64,000 nt of DNA from Rutpela maculata (Eukaryota; Arthropoda; Insecta; Coleoptera; Cerambycidae): contig OW386287.2 of assembly GCA_936432065.2 (NCBI GenBank), positions 192,881,729 to 192,945,728 of the forward strand, in the 5' to 3' direction. The notes beneath the pieces are model-generated. The model saw only the letters and a program-made list of their open reading frames with translations. It made no database searches and was not told where the DNA came from. Below, piece after piece: positions 45,790 through 57,020 of this stretch. Both the position numbers and the translations under genes were made by a program. The number at the start of each line of letters is the position of its first letter. Position 1 is the stretch's first letter.

Positions 45790-46020
45790 AAAGAGAGCAA
45801 TATAAAATGGCTCAGAGTTCAGATAAAGCCAGATGGCAAGAGGGAAAGAGGACGAGCTCCATAACGTTAGGTTGGGAAAACTGATGAGAAAGAACTTCAT
45901 TGAGGCCATGTTTTAATAGGCAACCGCGACAGATGGCGCGACGCTATCAGATGTACCATACAGCAAAGGGAGATCAACTATAATAATGCATAGATCACAA
46001 AACTCTCAAGATTTTGTAAC
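45790..46020 (+). repeat. LINE 3'-end relic (tail repeat, copy 2)
   Basis: Homologous to 838-1080 in the same orientation. A frame reading SDKARWQEGKR resembles the end of LINE ORFs ('QDR.KWR..'). Broken. Confidence 0.4.
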
Positions 46021-47879
46021 CGAAACTACCAAAGATATATAATATATTTGAGAACTTTACAATCTACATAAAGAATTGCATTTTCTGTAAAAGTAAAAGT
46101 TTGTTCATTTAAATTTGTAACCCAGTGTTAAATAGAAGAAAGTATAAATAATTTAGTATACCATATGGTATATAAAATTATGTAAGAAGAATGCGCTATG
46201 CATGAAAATTTATAATTATTTAACCACATAATTAATGCTATTTTGCGTAGGTAAATAACCTTCTCTCTTAATTAAATTTTGCCATAAAATACGTGTTTTT
46301 TATTCATCACAACAGAGCAGCGGAGTTGATTAATGATTAATGGTTAATAATTATAACACGTAACATAAATCTAAGACTGAACATTGATGAAAACTATAAT
46401 TGATGTTTTTATAATGGCTTTTAGATTCAACACGCCACATATGGCACGACTTCTTAAATACGAGGTATGAAGTTACGCTTAAAAGGAAAACTGTTCGCTA
46501 AAAGTGTCTAAATCGGTGAGGTTAAACGAACTGGTGATGATTATACAAGATAGAATATAATAATATCATTAGCATTAGCTTGCAGGATGTCAGAAAAAAA
46601 TAATAATTAATTTTAATATATTACGTTTTTGGCGAATCATTGATACACCTACCTGAAGAAAAAAGTAAAAGTGTAATTAAGATGATTTATACTAGTAGGA
46701 GAGCTGTCGACCAAATTGTGAGCCCATGGGTATTGTAGCTTTGACGCTGGTGACGTGTTACAATTTTTAACACGTTAGGAAAGGTGAATGTCTGCTATTA
46801 TAACCGGCTGTATTAAGGAGCAGTGTCTTTACCAGGGCGTCATTAGAAATAACCAAACAAGTGTGCCAGTCTTGGTTCTCTCCATTCTGACATTAAGATG
46901 CAGAAAAATAACGAGAAAATATCGATAAGTAGTAAAATTTTACAGTATGGTCAGCAAACTGGCAGCAGAAATAAAAGTCTGCCAATTCTACGTTGCTGCT
47001 TTGGCAGGAAAACCGCCATGATGAGACTATTTGCACGTGTTTATGCGCACCACGCCTATAGTAGTAGTAGTAAACAAATTTATTAAGCATTTTAATATAC
47101 AGAATATGCCTCGCCGGATGCTGGCTCGGAGATAGCCAGACACACACGGCGCGCAGCGCCGTGGTAAATGTAGGGCTGGACGGGACAGGTCCGGTTTGGT
47201 TTAACAAGAACTTGAACAATGAAAGTTAAAACTGCTACCTGCCTTTGGCAGGTTTTAGATTAACAATTGATTTAAAACAATCTGCAAATAGACTTAAAAG
47301 TAATTATAATTAACATTGAAACACTTGACGATGCACTAAAAAATGTTGGTTGCTGGCACGGCAAAAAGAACTCAACGAAAAAAACCCGTTCGAAACAATT
47401 ACCGCCAGGAAATTGTGGTAGAATGAAACATTTTTGAGTGAATTTTCGGTCTAAACGGAATTTAAAAACAAGAAAAGGACGAAAAGAACAAAAAAGATAA
47501 AAAAATAAAAACAAATAGAACATACAAAGAGAATAGAAAAGGTTAGATTATAAAGTTAAGAGAAAGATCAGAAGTAGGGACACCACGCCTGCGATACGTT
47601 TCAATAGTGTCCCGTATTAGGGCAGCAGCCGTACGTTGATTAATTTGAAAAACTCTTCTCTTCAAAATTATAATATTACGCGTTTATATGCTTTTTCAGT
47701 TGTGTCGATTTTTGTTTGACCACAAGAGAAAATAAAATTAGATTGGATTAGAAAGGAGAAGCCGGTTGAATGGCCTTGATTACCGCGACCCCCGTGGTTC
47801 TATTGTGGCGCTACTGTTCTAGTTTTCTTTAGAGCTCCTTATTCAGCTTTGTCTTTTGTATGAGACTCCGTAACCTTCG
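46021..47879. other. Unassigned stretch, partly GC-richer
   Basis: AT-rich until about 46680. From 46860 to 47210 it is more balanced, and reverse-complement reading shows a possible polyadenylation context with a (TAC)n run ending near 47070, suggesting the 3' end of a minus-strand retroelement. No coding domain identified. A GC-rich word run 'cacggcgcgcagcgccgtgg' at 47146-47165 is a short perfect hairpin. Confidence 0.35.
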
Positions 47880-49270
47880 TAGGGACTCATTAGTATGACA
47901 CCAGCCCTTGGTTTCTCCTGGTCAAGTTGTCAAAACCTCAATCCAACTAAACCTTCACAATGGCATAGTACATGCCATCGTCTGTCAGATCCATTATACT
48001 CATATATCTATTAAGCCGACAGTGGACAGCTGGAAGACTCACCAATATCCTAATTGCCTTTCTATTTTGAAGTGGTGGGGCTTCCGTAAATTTGGTCGAT
48101 CATTCTTTAATGAAGGCTAACTACTGCTTTGTCGTGGGAAACTATTTCACCATTCAAGAGATTTTTTTGTACCGATTTATTAAACGATGCTCTTATGCAT
48201 ATCTTAGCCACACCGCAAAAGAGTTTGGATGCGCCTTTCCTAACCAGTTCATTGACCTATTCATTTCCTTTGTGTCCCTTATGACTTTGCACCCACGCCA
48301 AGTGCACTTTGTTTTGTTTTTTTTTTCGTCCATAAGAGCATTTATGGAATCCCATTTTACTCTGAAATCGACCTGCCTTTAGCGCTGCTTGGCTATCGAA
48401 GAAAATGGTAATCGACTGGTTCACCGTTCCTTGCATCATTATTTCCTTTACATGCCAGTGTTAAACTGCCACTTCAGCCTAAAGCACTGTGACGTATCTT
48501 CCTAGACCTACCGGGATTCTTGTTTCCGACGTTATCTCGTAAATCCCAAGTCCGGCTCCCTATTCTGTCTTGGAGCCATTCGTGTACCAGACTGTTTGTA
48601 CCGATATTGGAGGACCGTTTTTCCAGTCCATATTTTTTATTCGAAAGTGTCTGTTGAAGTTATACTTTCAGACTATAGCATCCGTGGGCATTCCTAAAAT
48701 GGGATCTGCCTTTAGCTTTGAGTATAACTTTTGGAGCTCAATTCCATGTTGTTTCCTTATGGACGTTGTGCCTTGCATTCGACCGAGCTTCACCTTGGAT
48801 AAATATGTGTAGTGGTGGCAGGTCTAAAAAAACTTCCAATGCAGCTGTGGGAATCGTTTTTATACACTCCGTGGCGTATAGGCAAGCAAGTTTTTGTATG
48901 CCACTTAATAGTCTTATTGCCCCAAACTGAACCATACCACTGATACGTAGGTTATCATGGGCTTTACGAACCTGTTGTATAACCATAGGATCAGCTTGGG
49001 ATTTAACTCCAGTTTCTTTCCAAACATCTGTCTGCACCTTCCCAGGACAATTGTTGCACTCTGTATGACTTTTGGATGTCAGTTTTCGGTTGAAAATGAC
49101 TCCACACTGGCAAATTTCCACTCCATTGAACCTAAGGGTTTAAGCCTCCCAAGGCTCTTTTTCGTGTAAATACTGTAGTTTTATGAGAATTTATGGAGAG
49201 TCTTTCCTCACTGCACCACCTGTCGACAATATTTAGGGCTCTTTGTAAACGCTCTAATATCGTGCTCGCA
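47880..49270 (-). pseudogene. LINE pseudogene: end of reverse transcriptase, RNase H, C-terminal Cys region
   Basis: The minus strand reads in order: a SINSHKTTVFTRK-like strand (about 49170-49200; 'N..KT....F(T/S)'); GVEICQCGVIFNRKL; MVIQQVRKAHDN where YG..VWW is expected; LACLYATECIKTIPTAALEV with LDLPPLHIFIQGEAR; an RNase H segment TIFFDSQAALKAGRF (48390-48415) with VHLAWVQSHKGHKGNE (48257-48310); and a LCHCE remnant near 47965 of the Cys-rich tail. Frameshifts separate the pieces. It is related to the plus-strand copy at 42596-43930. Presence of RNase H narrows the clade to those that encode it. Confidence 0.75.
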
Positions 49271-49858
49271 ATTCATTTCTGACTGCTACTAGAAAATAAT
49301 ATTACTAAAAGTTAATAAATGAACATCTTTAATGTTTTAATAGCATCACGATAAGAAGGAAACGCAGGAATAAAATGAACAGAATAAGTACAAGAAATGG
49401 ACCACCTTAGATAATGGTCAACTGCTACAAATAAGGGTTGGAAGAAATAGTACACTTGGATCGATATAATTAACAACGAATGCACTATGGACCGGAAAGG
49501 CTAAAGGAGCAAACCCTAGAAATTATCAGCAAAGCGTGGAATTGAAATTGCTCATCTATACATTGTCTATGTTTTGTGGGTGATTTGGGGGAGAATGGAT
49601 GATTACGCGATTGCGTTGTTCGATTTTTCTCTTCAAGATACGAGTCTAACCAAGTCGAATTTGTACTCGCCCCTTATTTTGTTTATATCTTCATTGATTG
49701 ATTTAGTAGTAAAAACATCTACTATTAAAGCAGTTATCGGCAATTAAAGTTTTAATTGCCGATTTGTGCAACCGAGATATTAACATTGCGCTTTGCTATA
49801 TTAAATAACTTTTCTGTTAGAATTATGCCATTAAATTCAGTACTGCAAAAGCATTCTA
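49271..49858. other. Unassigned AT-rich stretch
   Basis: No coding sequence. A local near-palindrome 'cggcaattaaagttttaatt' at about 49739 may be a short hairpin. Confidence 0.35.
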
Positions 49859-51051
49859 CAGTGTGACCCATTTCAAGTGGACACACCTTCGTAACTTAGT
49901 TATTGGTCATCCAATTTCAACCAAATTTGGATCGGTATCAAAGACTTTTACTATATCCTTTTTGAATAAATCAAAACTTATTTCAGTCATTGTCGTGCAT
50001 TTTTATTAAGAACAAAAGGGTCGATTTTCGAGAAGTCATATTAGGCATTTTTTTGTTGAAAAACTAATGCAATATTTTTGATCAGCATGCTCTCTAGAAT
50101 TTAACGACATTTTGATTTTTGGTTTTCGAAATCCGATCTCCTTAAAACTGTCTATTTTAAACATTAAGTAATCAATAAATTGGTAACGAATTTATTTTCG
50201 AAAAAAAAAGCATTCTTTATTTTCTCTTTACAATAATTTTTTCTGCCACCCCACATTTTCAAATTTGGTAATCCTTTCAATGAAAATTCTTGGCCTACGA
50301 AATATGAAAGTATCGGTGATATGGAATGGTAGAAAAAGTGCATTTAAAGGGAAAATGAAAAACTGATTTTTTTCGAAAAAAATTTCGTTACCAATTTATT
50401 GATTATTTAATATTTAAAATAGGTAATTTTAAGGGGGCCGTAATTTGAAAACCAAAAATCAAAATGTGTTAAATTTTGGATATAGTATGCTGATCAATGA
50501 TATTGCACTAGTTTTATTTCCACATCCAGTGGAAGTATAGTAACAACAAAAAAATTTTTGAAAATTTTTATTGTTCAAAAGGCTTAGAATGTCATGAAAC
50601 GTCGAGATTTTAAATTTGAGCGAAAAAAAAAATGTTCTGTCTGTTGGTCTGTCTGTCGGTCTGTAACTTTTTTTTGGGCACGTTTACTCCAGAACCGTTT
50701 AAGATATTGACTTGAAATTTGGTACACGTATGTACTTTAACGGGATCTGGAACTAGATTATATTTTCATCTTATTCCTTCGAAGGGTTGGGGGGTAAAAT
50801 GGGATAAATGGTGGGTAAACAGGTAAATCAAGCAGGTAAGAGTCCATAAAATTGGTATTTAGTGTATACAAGAGAAGCTAAGGTTTCAAAAAAATTTTTG
50901 GCATTAGCCACCTCCATTACCACCCCTACCCCGTTATTAGAGGGGATGAAAAAAAAAATGTGATGTAGTGTGTGTACAAGAACCAAAAGCCTCAAAATAT
51001 TTTTTTACTTCATCCATCCCCACTCCCTACCACCACCCCCACCCCCACTAC

Positions 51052-53501
51052 CACAGCTGGGTAATTGCTGGTGAAAAGTAATTAGCAATTACAATTCCTT
51101 TTTTTTTTTTTCGTTTAATTGTAATTGTATTTAAGTACTTTTTTTTATTAAAGTAATTTGGAATTGTAATTGCAGGAAAATTGTTATAGGAATTGTAATT
51201 TTTAATTATATTATTTGAACTATCTAATTACAAATTACTTCTATAAGTACAATTACTTTTTCCAATTACAATTACTTTAAGAACATGCGTATGTGAATAC
51301 AAGAATACATCAAAGCAGAATTTTGCAGCTGTACAGCTTAAAATTAATCTGAATAGCTCAAAAAGTTACTGTAAAAATGAGTTTTTTTCCGTGGTCCGCT
51401 GCATATTTATGTTACAACTTACGTTACAAAAGTTTGTGTACTTAACAATAAAAAAACATAAATGTGCAGCGGACCACGGCAAAAACTCGTTTTTAGTCAG
51501 TAACTTTTTTTGAGCTTTTAAGTTTCATTTTAAACTATGCAACTGTAAAATTCTGCTTTAATGTATTCTTATTTGTTAAACCACATACGCATGTTCTTAA
51601 AGTAATTGTAATTGGCAAAAGTAATTGTAATTGGAAAAAGTAATTGTACTTATACAGGGTGTCCCGAAACTCCCACCTTCCCCTTTAGATGCTAATTCTC
51701 CATGCAAAAATAGTAAGAAAAGTTCCTATAAACATGGGTCCGGAAATGCTTCCTAAGGGAGCTACGGCCCTCTAGGGATGGCGCAAAAATAGGTGTTTTT
51801 ACTAATTATCTCGAAAATGATTTGGGACAACTTTATGAAACTTGGTTAACTTTTTTCGATTATTAAAGGTTATTGTTTTACAGTATTAGCCAAAATTAAT
51901 TTTATCCAGGGGCGGAGAAACGAGGGGTCGGTGTTCTTTGTTTCTACATATTAATTTTTCCATTTGACATTTTTAGTATTTTAATCCCTGATTATGATTC
52001 CCTGGTTAATTCTGCATAAAAAAGGGCTTCTTTACAATTAGCCATATGGCAAGCCGTTTTCGAGTAAAAGCGGTCTAAAACGAAATATTACGTATTCGTT
52101 TGCTAAATGCGCATTATTTATTTTTCAAAGTAGGCGTAAAACAATAACCTTTATTAATCGAAAAAAGTTAACCAAGTTTCATAAAGTTGTCCCAAATAAT
52201 TTGCGAGATAATTAGTAAAAACACCTATTTTTGCGCTGTAGCTCCCTTAGGAAGCATTTCCGGACACATGTTTATAGGAACTTTTCTTACTATTTTTGCA
52301 TGGAGAATTAGCACCTAAAGGGGAAGGCGGGAGTTTCGGGACACCCTGTAGAAGTAATTTATAATTAGATAATAACAGTGAATCTTGACCTATATCACGT
52401 GAAAGTACATAAAATAACCTACCTTTTACCACAAAGCAAATTTTGATCCGAGTTTTAGGTCTGAAGATATTTCGATTTGAAAATTTCAGAAAATTTGACT
52501 GAAACTGCAATTTCAGCCAAACTGTTTAACATTTTTGGCTGAAATCTGGTTAACATTTTTTGTGTGATAAAGACTACTTCCATTCCAAATTTCCGCCAAA
52601 TCGGTTGAGATCTGATCAAGATAGCCGAAATCAGATTTTTTTCAATTTTTTTTGGTATGTATATATGTTTATATCAGGAGGGGGGGATGGTCAGATCTTC
52701 CCCAAATTTAAACTGAATTTTTTTTAATATTGAGAATAAAAGGATACCATTTTCTTTTCTTAACTAATTGTTTAAGTGATAAAAAAAAATTAAAACAACA
52801 AATTTGACCCTTAAAATGTCCTTCGGCCAAAAAAGCATGGTTCTACCCCTTTTTGGTAATCAAGATTTTAGGGTTTTATTATACTCGTCATGACAAACAA
52901 TTTCCGCAGGGTCTGCATCCACCTTAAAAAATTTCCCAACCCTTTCCTAAACCGACTCCACTATTAAGCTGCCTTTTCTATATATTTTTCCTGATTACTT
53001 TTAAGGTCAAACATTCTAATAACGATTCTAATAAATATTAAAACGCAATATTACACAACACTTTTAATTAAAATTTTTAACTTACCTTTTTGTCTGTTTG
53101 GTCACTATAATTTACTACTTTATCATAAAAGTAATTAGAAAAGTAATTGCTAATTCCTTTTTTAAAGACATGTACTTTGTAATTGTAATTAGTTCCTATT
53201 AAAAAGATACAAAGTATCTTTTCGGTGTCACTATAGTTTTTTAGTGATTGTTATATTTATTATATGAGATCATAGATGCTAGTTAAATTAATTAGAATTG
53301 TCAATGTCCATATATTTTCAATAAAGTCTTATATATTCTGTTATCTAAACCAATTAAGTTATTGTTTATTATACTGGTTCAGTTATAATCCGAATAGTTC
53401 CTTTTTAAAAAAAGTAATTTGTAATTGTAATTAGTTCCTTTTTTAAAAAAGTAATTTGTAATTGTAATTATTTTTAAATTACAAGTAATTACCCAGCTCT
53501 G
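51052..53501. mobile_element. Non-autonomous hAT element with 8-bp target duplication
   Basis: The right end, read inverted, is CAGAGCTGGGTAATTAC; the left end is CACAGCTGGGTAATTGC. Flanking 8-mers are 'cccactac' (51044-51051) and 'cgcactac' (53502-53509), 7 of 8 identical. Subterminal regions are crowded with 'aattgtaatt' words in both orientations. CAG.GCTGGG ends plus an 8-bp duplication are the hallmark of hAT elements. Interior: an inverted pair around 51290-51600 and the foldback at 51655. No transposase recognised. Confidence 0.85.
51655..52348. mobile_element. TA-flanked 694-bp foldback nested in the hAT element
   Basis: The ends CAGGGTGTCCCGAAACTCCC and its inverse are flanked by TA (51653-51654, 52349-52350). 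The arms remain similar for about 230 bp ('ctccatgcaaaaatagtaag' / 'cttactatttttgcatggag'; 'aagttgtcccaaa' type blocks). The centre is unpaired and non-coding. It is the same terminus style as the foldbacks at 10544 and 49859. Confidence 0.85.
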
Positions 53502-53583
53502 CGCACTACCGATGTGGCATATCGTTTTATAGGTTTTTGGGGTAGACGATTTCAAATATTATGTTGTTAAAGTTACCTCGAGC

Positions 53584-53945
53584 AGTATGTATGCGCAGTG
53601 GCTCTCCTCGACTACTATGGATGCGCAGTGGCTTTCCTCGAGTATTAGATCGCAGTAGGTTACCTCAAGTAGTATGGATGCGCAGTGGCCTTCTTCGAGT
53701 ACAATGGATACGCAGTAGGTTACCACGAGTAGTATGGATGCGCAGTGGCTTTTCACGAGTGCTATAGATGCGCAGTAGGTTACCTCAAGTGATATGGATG
53801 CGCAGTAGGTTTCCTCGAGTAAAATGGATGCGTAGTGGGTTACTTCAAGAAGTAACTTTGCGCAGTGGCTTTCCTCGAGTAAATTGGACGCACAGTGGGT
53901 TACCTTGAGTAGTATGGATGCGTAGTAGGTTTCCTCGAAGAAAAT
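53584..53945. repeat. 30-bp minisatellite between two family X copies
   Basis: About twelve imperfect units of 'gatgcgcagtggctttcctc' plus 'gagtagtatg' make a 10-residue-periodic open frame on the minus strand that I do not consider a gene. The unit is clearly related to the Helitron minisatellite at 19789-20079. Confidence 0.9.
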
Positions 53946-54852
53946 GCTTGAAGTAGAGGCTTTTCTTCTATCGTGTAGTTTACGGCACACAACGATTTTT
54001 TATATCTTTGTCATGCCATTTTCTGCGTATTACTTCCTCATTCAGTTGAAGTATATTAACACAAAAAAATATTGGAAATTTTCATTGTTTAAATAGGCTT
54101 AGAATATCATGAAACGTCAATATTTTAAGTCTGAGCAAAATAAATTTGTCTGTCGCGTCGGTCTGTCTGTTAATCTTGTATCTTTTTGGTGCTCACGATT
54201 ACTCTGGAACTGTTTAAGATATTCACTTAAAATATGGCACACGTATGTATTTTAACGAGATCTGGAACTAGATTATATTGTGATCTTATTCCGTTGCAGA
54301 GTTGAAGGGTAAATTCGGGTAAATGGGGGTAAACAGGTAAATCAAGCAAGAAGAGTCCATGAAATTGGTATTTAGTAAATATAAGAGGAGCTAAGGTCTC
54401 AAAAAAAATGGCGTTATCCACCCCCATTATTAAATGTGGTGAAAAAATAGTGTGATTTAGTGTGTGTACAAGAGCCAGCCATCAAGAATTTTTTTCACTT
54501 TTTCACAATGTTATGGATTTTTGGGGTATATGATTTCAAATATTATACTATTAAAGTTCCATAAACAATTACTTCCACATAGTGGAGTGCAAATATAGTA
54601 TTTTGTTGTAAGAGACTTGGATGTGGAAGTAGTGATTCCTTGAGCAGCGGTTTTTTTAACAAAAAATGCCTAATAAGACATCGAAAAATCGACCCTATTT
54701 TAATAAAAATGCACGCCAATGACTGAAATAAGTCTTATTTTATTCAAAAAGGATATAGTAAAGGTCTTTGATACCGATACAAATTTGGTTGAAATTGGAT
54801 GACCAATAACTGAGCTATGAAGGTGTGTCCACTTGAGATGGGTCACACTGTA

Positions 54853-56270
54853 TATGAAAAATATGTTATTTCATATTCTTTAACAAAGCTTTAATGATTC
54901 GAACAAATAAGTTCTTGAGCATTACGTTGTTAAACAATTTTTTGTCTACTGAGGCATCCGATATATCTGTATTCTATTTATTCAAATATAAAGAAAGTTC
55001 TTAGAAAATAACCGTAATAAATTGTTTAATGAACATCAATTTCTAATATCAATTTCAAGGATATTAAAGACGAAGCAGGCATTTTAATTCTTATTTTCGT
55101 AGTAAAAGAAGCTTTAAAAGTTTAAATGCACTATATTCTTCACGGATATAGTACGTCAGGGCCCACAAACCCTTCTTGAAATAAAATTGACTGGAAGGGT
55201 TGCTTGTCTCATCTATGTTATATGTGAAACGCTCAGTCATTGATGGAACACTTGAATTTTATAACATGCAACACTTCATTTCATCGCAGATATGTTAGAA
55301 TATATTATTTGATCACCAAGACGTCGTGAGTTTGACTGATTTCCTTCATAATATTCTTACATGAAAAGTGAGCAATATTACTAAAAAATTACGTTAGTAA
55401 AAATTACTAAAATATATTTCTTTAAAATCAGTAATACAATGCTCACTCAGTTCACTAATAATTTTATAAATATCATTATTTATATAATTATTTACCAATA
55501 CACCACCTAACAGAACATTACAATTATAAAGAAAGATGTAATAAGTACTTACAGTTATATAACGAAATGAAGATACATAAGAACGTAAAATAAACACACA
55601 CAAAAAATATAGTTAATCTCTTTATTGCACATTGCAATAGTCTTGACAATTATTATAGTTCGCATACATGTTGTGTAGTAGCAAGAATTTCCGGGAGAAT
55701 CATGAGTTTTGCCTAGATCCTGGTCTAGGTGTTCGAAAATTTAGTAAAATAATGCCACAGTCTGCTATAATAATATGTATTCCTTTGAAAATAGATATTT
55801 CATAAGTCATGACATAATTCTGCGAGTCTTCAGACTCGAAAGCGAAAATTTGTTTAAAAATACAGCTTGAGGAAAACCAATAGACACCATCTTTCGTATG
55901 ATTTTATGAAACATTTCTGAATTCTCTCTATATTCTGTAGAGGAGACCAAATAATTGACGAATATTCCAATTTGGATCGAACAAAAGAAATGATATAGTA
56001 GTGCTATTTTCCTTATTGTCTCCGACCCTAGTAATCGCATCGTAAAATTAGAAATACAAATCTGATCATAATTAAATCTTGATCAAAACTAGACCCATGA
56101 AAAGACTGTGAAACAATAATTGTTTCAATTTTGTAGGAAGTAATGGACCGATTTAATCCAAAACGTCTCATAGCACTTGTTATTATACCTGTAACAAATT
56201 AAAACAATAAAATTGCTGCAGCCAGAGAACTCCCTATTCACTTATTTTGATGCTTAATTTGACTCCATTA
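54853..56270. other. Unassigned AT-rich stretch
   Basis: No coding sequence or repeat termini recognised. Confidence 0.4.
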
Positions 56271-56281
56271 TAGTAGTTTTA

Positions 56282-57020
56282 ATGTGCCAATATCGTTTGT
56301 TTGAATTACATCATTCATGGATCTCATCAAGGCTAGTTTGCAATGTCACACAATCATTTACATCATTTACTTCATTGTATAACCTCACATCATCTGCGTA
56401 TAAAACACAATCAACAGCTAATTCAACTGTAATATCATTAATGACTGGATTCGTTCCCAGTTCGTTGACTTCTGGGCCTCCTACCCCGGACTCCGGCAAG
56501 CGAAGCTCCTTATCTCAGTTCCCTTGCTGAAGCGAATAGTCTGTGACTAAGCAGGAAACAAGTCAGAATCGTGGCAGGTCTATTCACTGGACACGGCGCT
56601 TTCAGAAAACACCTACACACTATAGGGGGTGGTGGACAACCCCGACTTCAGGTTCTGCGGGGACTAGGAGGAAACTTCCATCCATGTCCTGACTTCCTGC
56701 CCTAGTCTCATAAATTTGAGGCACAAACACTTCGGCATTTGTTTTGCCAGTGCTGGAGGAAATAAGGAATGCCCCCGTAGGAAGGATTTTGACATTTTGG
56801 TTAGAATCCGGCCTGAATGGGGGAATTCACTAAATTCATAGCAGTAGCACAATGGGCCACAAGGCCGGAGTGCGGCGACCTTTCGTCGCTCCGCTAAAAG
56901 AAGAAGAAGAATAGCATTAATGAAAATATTGAAGAATATGGGGCCTAATACAGAACCCTGGGGTTCACCTGAAGTAGAAACAAATTTACCAAGATACCTT
57001 CTTTGGTAGATTTATTTATA
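56282..57020 (-). pseudogene. LINE reverse transcriptase relic, interrupted by another LINE
   Basis: The minus strand reads GEPQGSVLGPIFFNIFINAI (56925-56985), the 'G.PQGS.LGP.LFN.(F/Y)I.D' block. After the 470-bp insertion it resumes DITVELAVDCVLYADDVRLY (56385-56440), carrying the YADD catalytic motif. SLDEIHE is consistent with the helix that follows. Jockey/CR1-like. Only about 90 codons of the palm remain. Confidence 0.75.
56445..56914 (+). pseudogene. 5'-truncated LINE 3' end inserted in a LINE
   Basis: Bounded by the direct repeat CATTAATGA (56436-56444 and 56915-56923), with an (AAG)n tail just before the right copy. The plus strand encodes remains of a LINE C-terminal domain in broken frames: FVDFWASYPGLRQAKLLIS, and FRFCGD..ETSIHVLTSCPSL as the Cys/His module (CRFC..E.ET..H.LC.CP). 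Short, with stops. The target duplication and simple-repeat tail identify target-primed reverse transcription. Confidence 0.8.

Larger units (their letters stand above)
50516..54646 (+). mobile_element. Family X compound (two copies with minisatellite between)
   Basis: The first copy starts 'atttccacatccagtggaag' at 50516 and continues to the C-rich block at 51051. It resumes after the hAT insertion at 53502 with 'accgatgtgg' and runs to 'gttgttaaagtt' at 53573. The 30-bp minisatellite follows. A second copy runs 54035-54646 from 'gaagtatattaac' to 'ggatgtggaagtagtgattc'. The tandem arrangement could be a dimeric insertion or successive events. Non-coding. Confidence 0.7.
49859..54850. mobile_element. 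TA-flanked foldback (outermost of a four-level nest)
   Basis: The left end is TA-CAGTGTGACCCATTTCAAG and the right end is CATCTCAAGTGG-like, inverted, finishing GGGTCACACTG-TA (54851-54852). The left arm (49859-50280) and the right arm pair: 'cataactgag'/'cttagttatt' type blocks, 'ggtatcaaagac'/'gtctttgatacc' and 'ttggtaacgaa'/'ttcgttaccaa'. The right arm is interrupted after 'ttgcactagtttt' (50515) by the family X block and resumes near 54647 with 'aacaaaaaatgccta'. The original element would have been roughly 860 bp. Confidence 0.8.

Noticed and set aside
53559..53990. A 143-codon minus-strand frame with 10-residue repeats (..LLEVTHCAS..)
   Set aside because: The periodicity is exactly that of the 30-bp minisatellite, and comparable frames appear on the other strand. 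No start context or homologous protein is recognised.
19782..53990. CRISPR array
   Set aside because: The minisatellite units are contiguous with no unique spacers, and the DNA is eukaryotic in character.
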